Assembly: GCA_963763085.1 (NCBI GenBank)
Contig: CAVXNB010000004.1
Span: forward strand, 1,364,001-1,428,000
Direction: 5' to 3'
Origin: CAVXNB01 sp963763085
GTDB taxonomy: Bacteria > Actinomycetota > Acidimicrobiia > Acidimicrobiales > Bog-793
DNA: 64,000 nt
In this document: piece by piece, positions 63,211-64,000 of the stretch
How positions within the stretch are numbered: the stretch's first letter is position 1
Layout: the number at the start of each line of letters is the position of its first letter
Made by a program: the position numbers and the translations under genes
The notes under the pieces: model-generated
Seen by the model: the letters and a program-made list of their open reading frames with translations, nothing else
Told to the model about the DNA's origin: nothing
Databases searched by the model: none

Positions 63211-63532
63211 CAGTCCCGCGACAAGCGGCCAGTGGCCATCTGTTCCGGCGTGAGATTTAGCCCAGACTGCCGGCGTGAAGCTCTCCGCGATCGTTCGCTG
63301 CGATCGGGTGCTCGAAGGCGTCGGCGTCGGACATCCGGCGAGGGAAGCGGACTCCGCACGCGTCGATGTGGGCGGCGCTGGCAGAGCTTGCCGGAATGAC
63401 GGGCGGACGAGCGGCTCGGATGGCAGTTAGAGCGTGAACCGTCGTCGATGGAACACGATTACACGGAACCTTTTCTGCACCAGATGCCTTTAAGCAGGTA
63501 GTGAGCCCGACTTCGACGCTAGGAATTGGCTG
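63211..63532. other. Gap without a supported gene
   Basis: No convincing frame. AGGAATTGG just before 63533 serves the next gene. Confidence 0.4.
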
Positions 63533-64000
63533 ATGGGAAGTCGCAGCCTGAGGTCGTCTCGCGACGAGTTCGACCGGTTTGTCGCGAACGTGGCACCTCG
63601 CTTGATTCGGACGGGCTACCTGATGACGCGCGATCTCCACCAAGCCGAGGACCTGGTTCAAGAGGCGCTGTTCCGAACTGCGAAGCACTGGCCGCGAGTT
63701 CGGAGGATGGATTTTCCACAAGCGTACGTGCGTCGCATCCTGATCAACCTTGTCCTTCGCGACTTGAGTCGACAATCGACATCGAGCCTGACTGAGGCAG
63801 AAGACGATGAGAACCGAGCATTCGCCGACGAACGTGCCGAGCATGAAGTCCTGAAGATCGACCAACGATCGGAGATTCTCTGGCTTCTGGATTCGCTACC
63901 GCCCAATCAGCGTCTCGTCGTGGTCTTGCGGTACTTCGACGAGATGAGCGAGCAAGAGATCGCGGAACAACTCGGCTGGCCCATCGGAACGGTCAAGAGC
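63533..64000 (+). CDS. SigE-family ECF sigma factor, 3' end beyond window
   Basis: 156 codons to the window edge from ATG 63533 (AGGA 9 nt upstream). Region 2: LIRTGYLMTRDLHQAEDLVQ, TAKHWPRVRRMDFPQAYVRR. Region 4 begins LPPNQRLVVVLRYFDEMSEQ and ends at PIGTVKS. A membrane partner would be expected downstream. Confidence 0.88.
   Translation, partial: MGSRSLRSSRDEFDRFVANVAPRLIRTGYLMTRDLHQAEDLVQEALFRTAKHWPRVRRMDFPQAYVRRILINLVLRDLSRQSTSSLTEAEDDENRAFADERAEHEVLKIDQRSEILWLLDSLPPNQRLVVVLRYFDEMSEQEIAEQLGWPIGTVKS

Noticed and set aside
1..64000. Reassignment of TGA or TAG to an amino acid
   Set aside because: TGA and TAG end most intact genes here; the three in-frame cases look like individual lesions.

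Overview
The window looks like chromosome of a high-GC actinobacterium. Supporting features are SigE-type ECF sigma factors, GTG starts, Thr/Ser-rich lipoproteins, DUF2510 and DUF4232 domains, and an LLM-class (F420-type) oxidoreductase. The genus cannot be named from sequence alone. No core housekeeping gene is present. This is an accessory, envelope-focused region rich in paralogues, truncated copies and frame-broken genes.

1-30 kb: a large array of exported proteins. Two GntR-type (YtrA-like) regulators, 15.8 kb apart, each head a leftward operon of membrane-anchored proteins and face a rightward run of lipoproteins. The two halves (about 0-17.4 kb and 18.4-29.8 kb) share gene order: GntR, divergent Asp-box (BNR) lipoprotein, DUF4232 lipoprotein, short lipoprotein, 'VPSSW' lipoprotein, then small proteins with an HPIT-type N-terminal anchor. 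This reads as an ancient tandem duplication. The first half was then split by a sigma/partner pair (6.2-7.4 kb) and by a block at 7.9-14.7 kb carrying a zinc-ribbon-like protein, PadR with a membrane protein, and a second sigma factor with a Kelch-type partner. Three N-terminal targeting cassettes are reused on unrelated ectodomains.

30-41 kb: a mosaic of small hypothetical genes, a 759-bp near-identical direct repeat (31.6 and 38.0 kb), dispersed intergenic repeats, an ArsR/membrane-protein pair, a sigma factor with a beta-propeller partner, two pilin-like exported proteins, and an ISAzo13-like element that truncates a gene.

41-53 kb: two META-type lipoproteins, a nucleotidyltransferase, an M48 metalloprotease with an N-terminal zinc ribbon, a zinc-ribbon/sigma-region-4 mini-protein, and decayed copies of SRPBCC and recombinase genes. 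53-64 kb: further propeller lipoproteins, an LLM oxidoreductase, a RelE/Phd toxin-antitoxin pair, and two more sigma factors, the last cut by the window edge.

Taken together, five SigE-like sigma factors sit in the region. Four are followed by a gene with a short cytoplasmic N-terminus, one membrane helix and a large outer domain, so extracellular sensing is the likely theme. At least sixteen frame breaks were located by comparing paralogues. Most need exactly one surplus base, commonly a G in a short G run. The reads must be checked before these are called pseudogenes.
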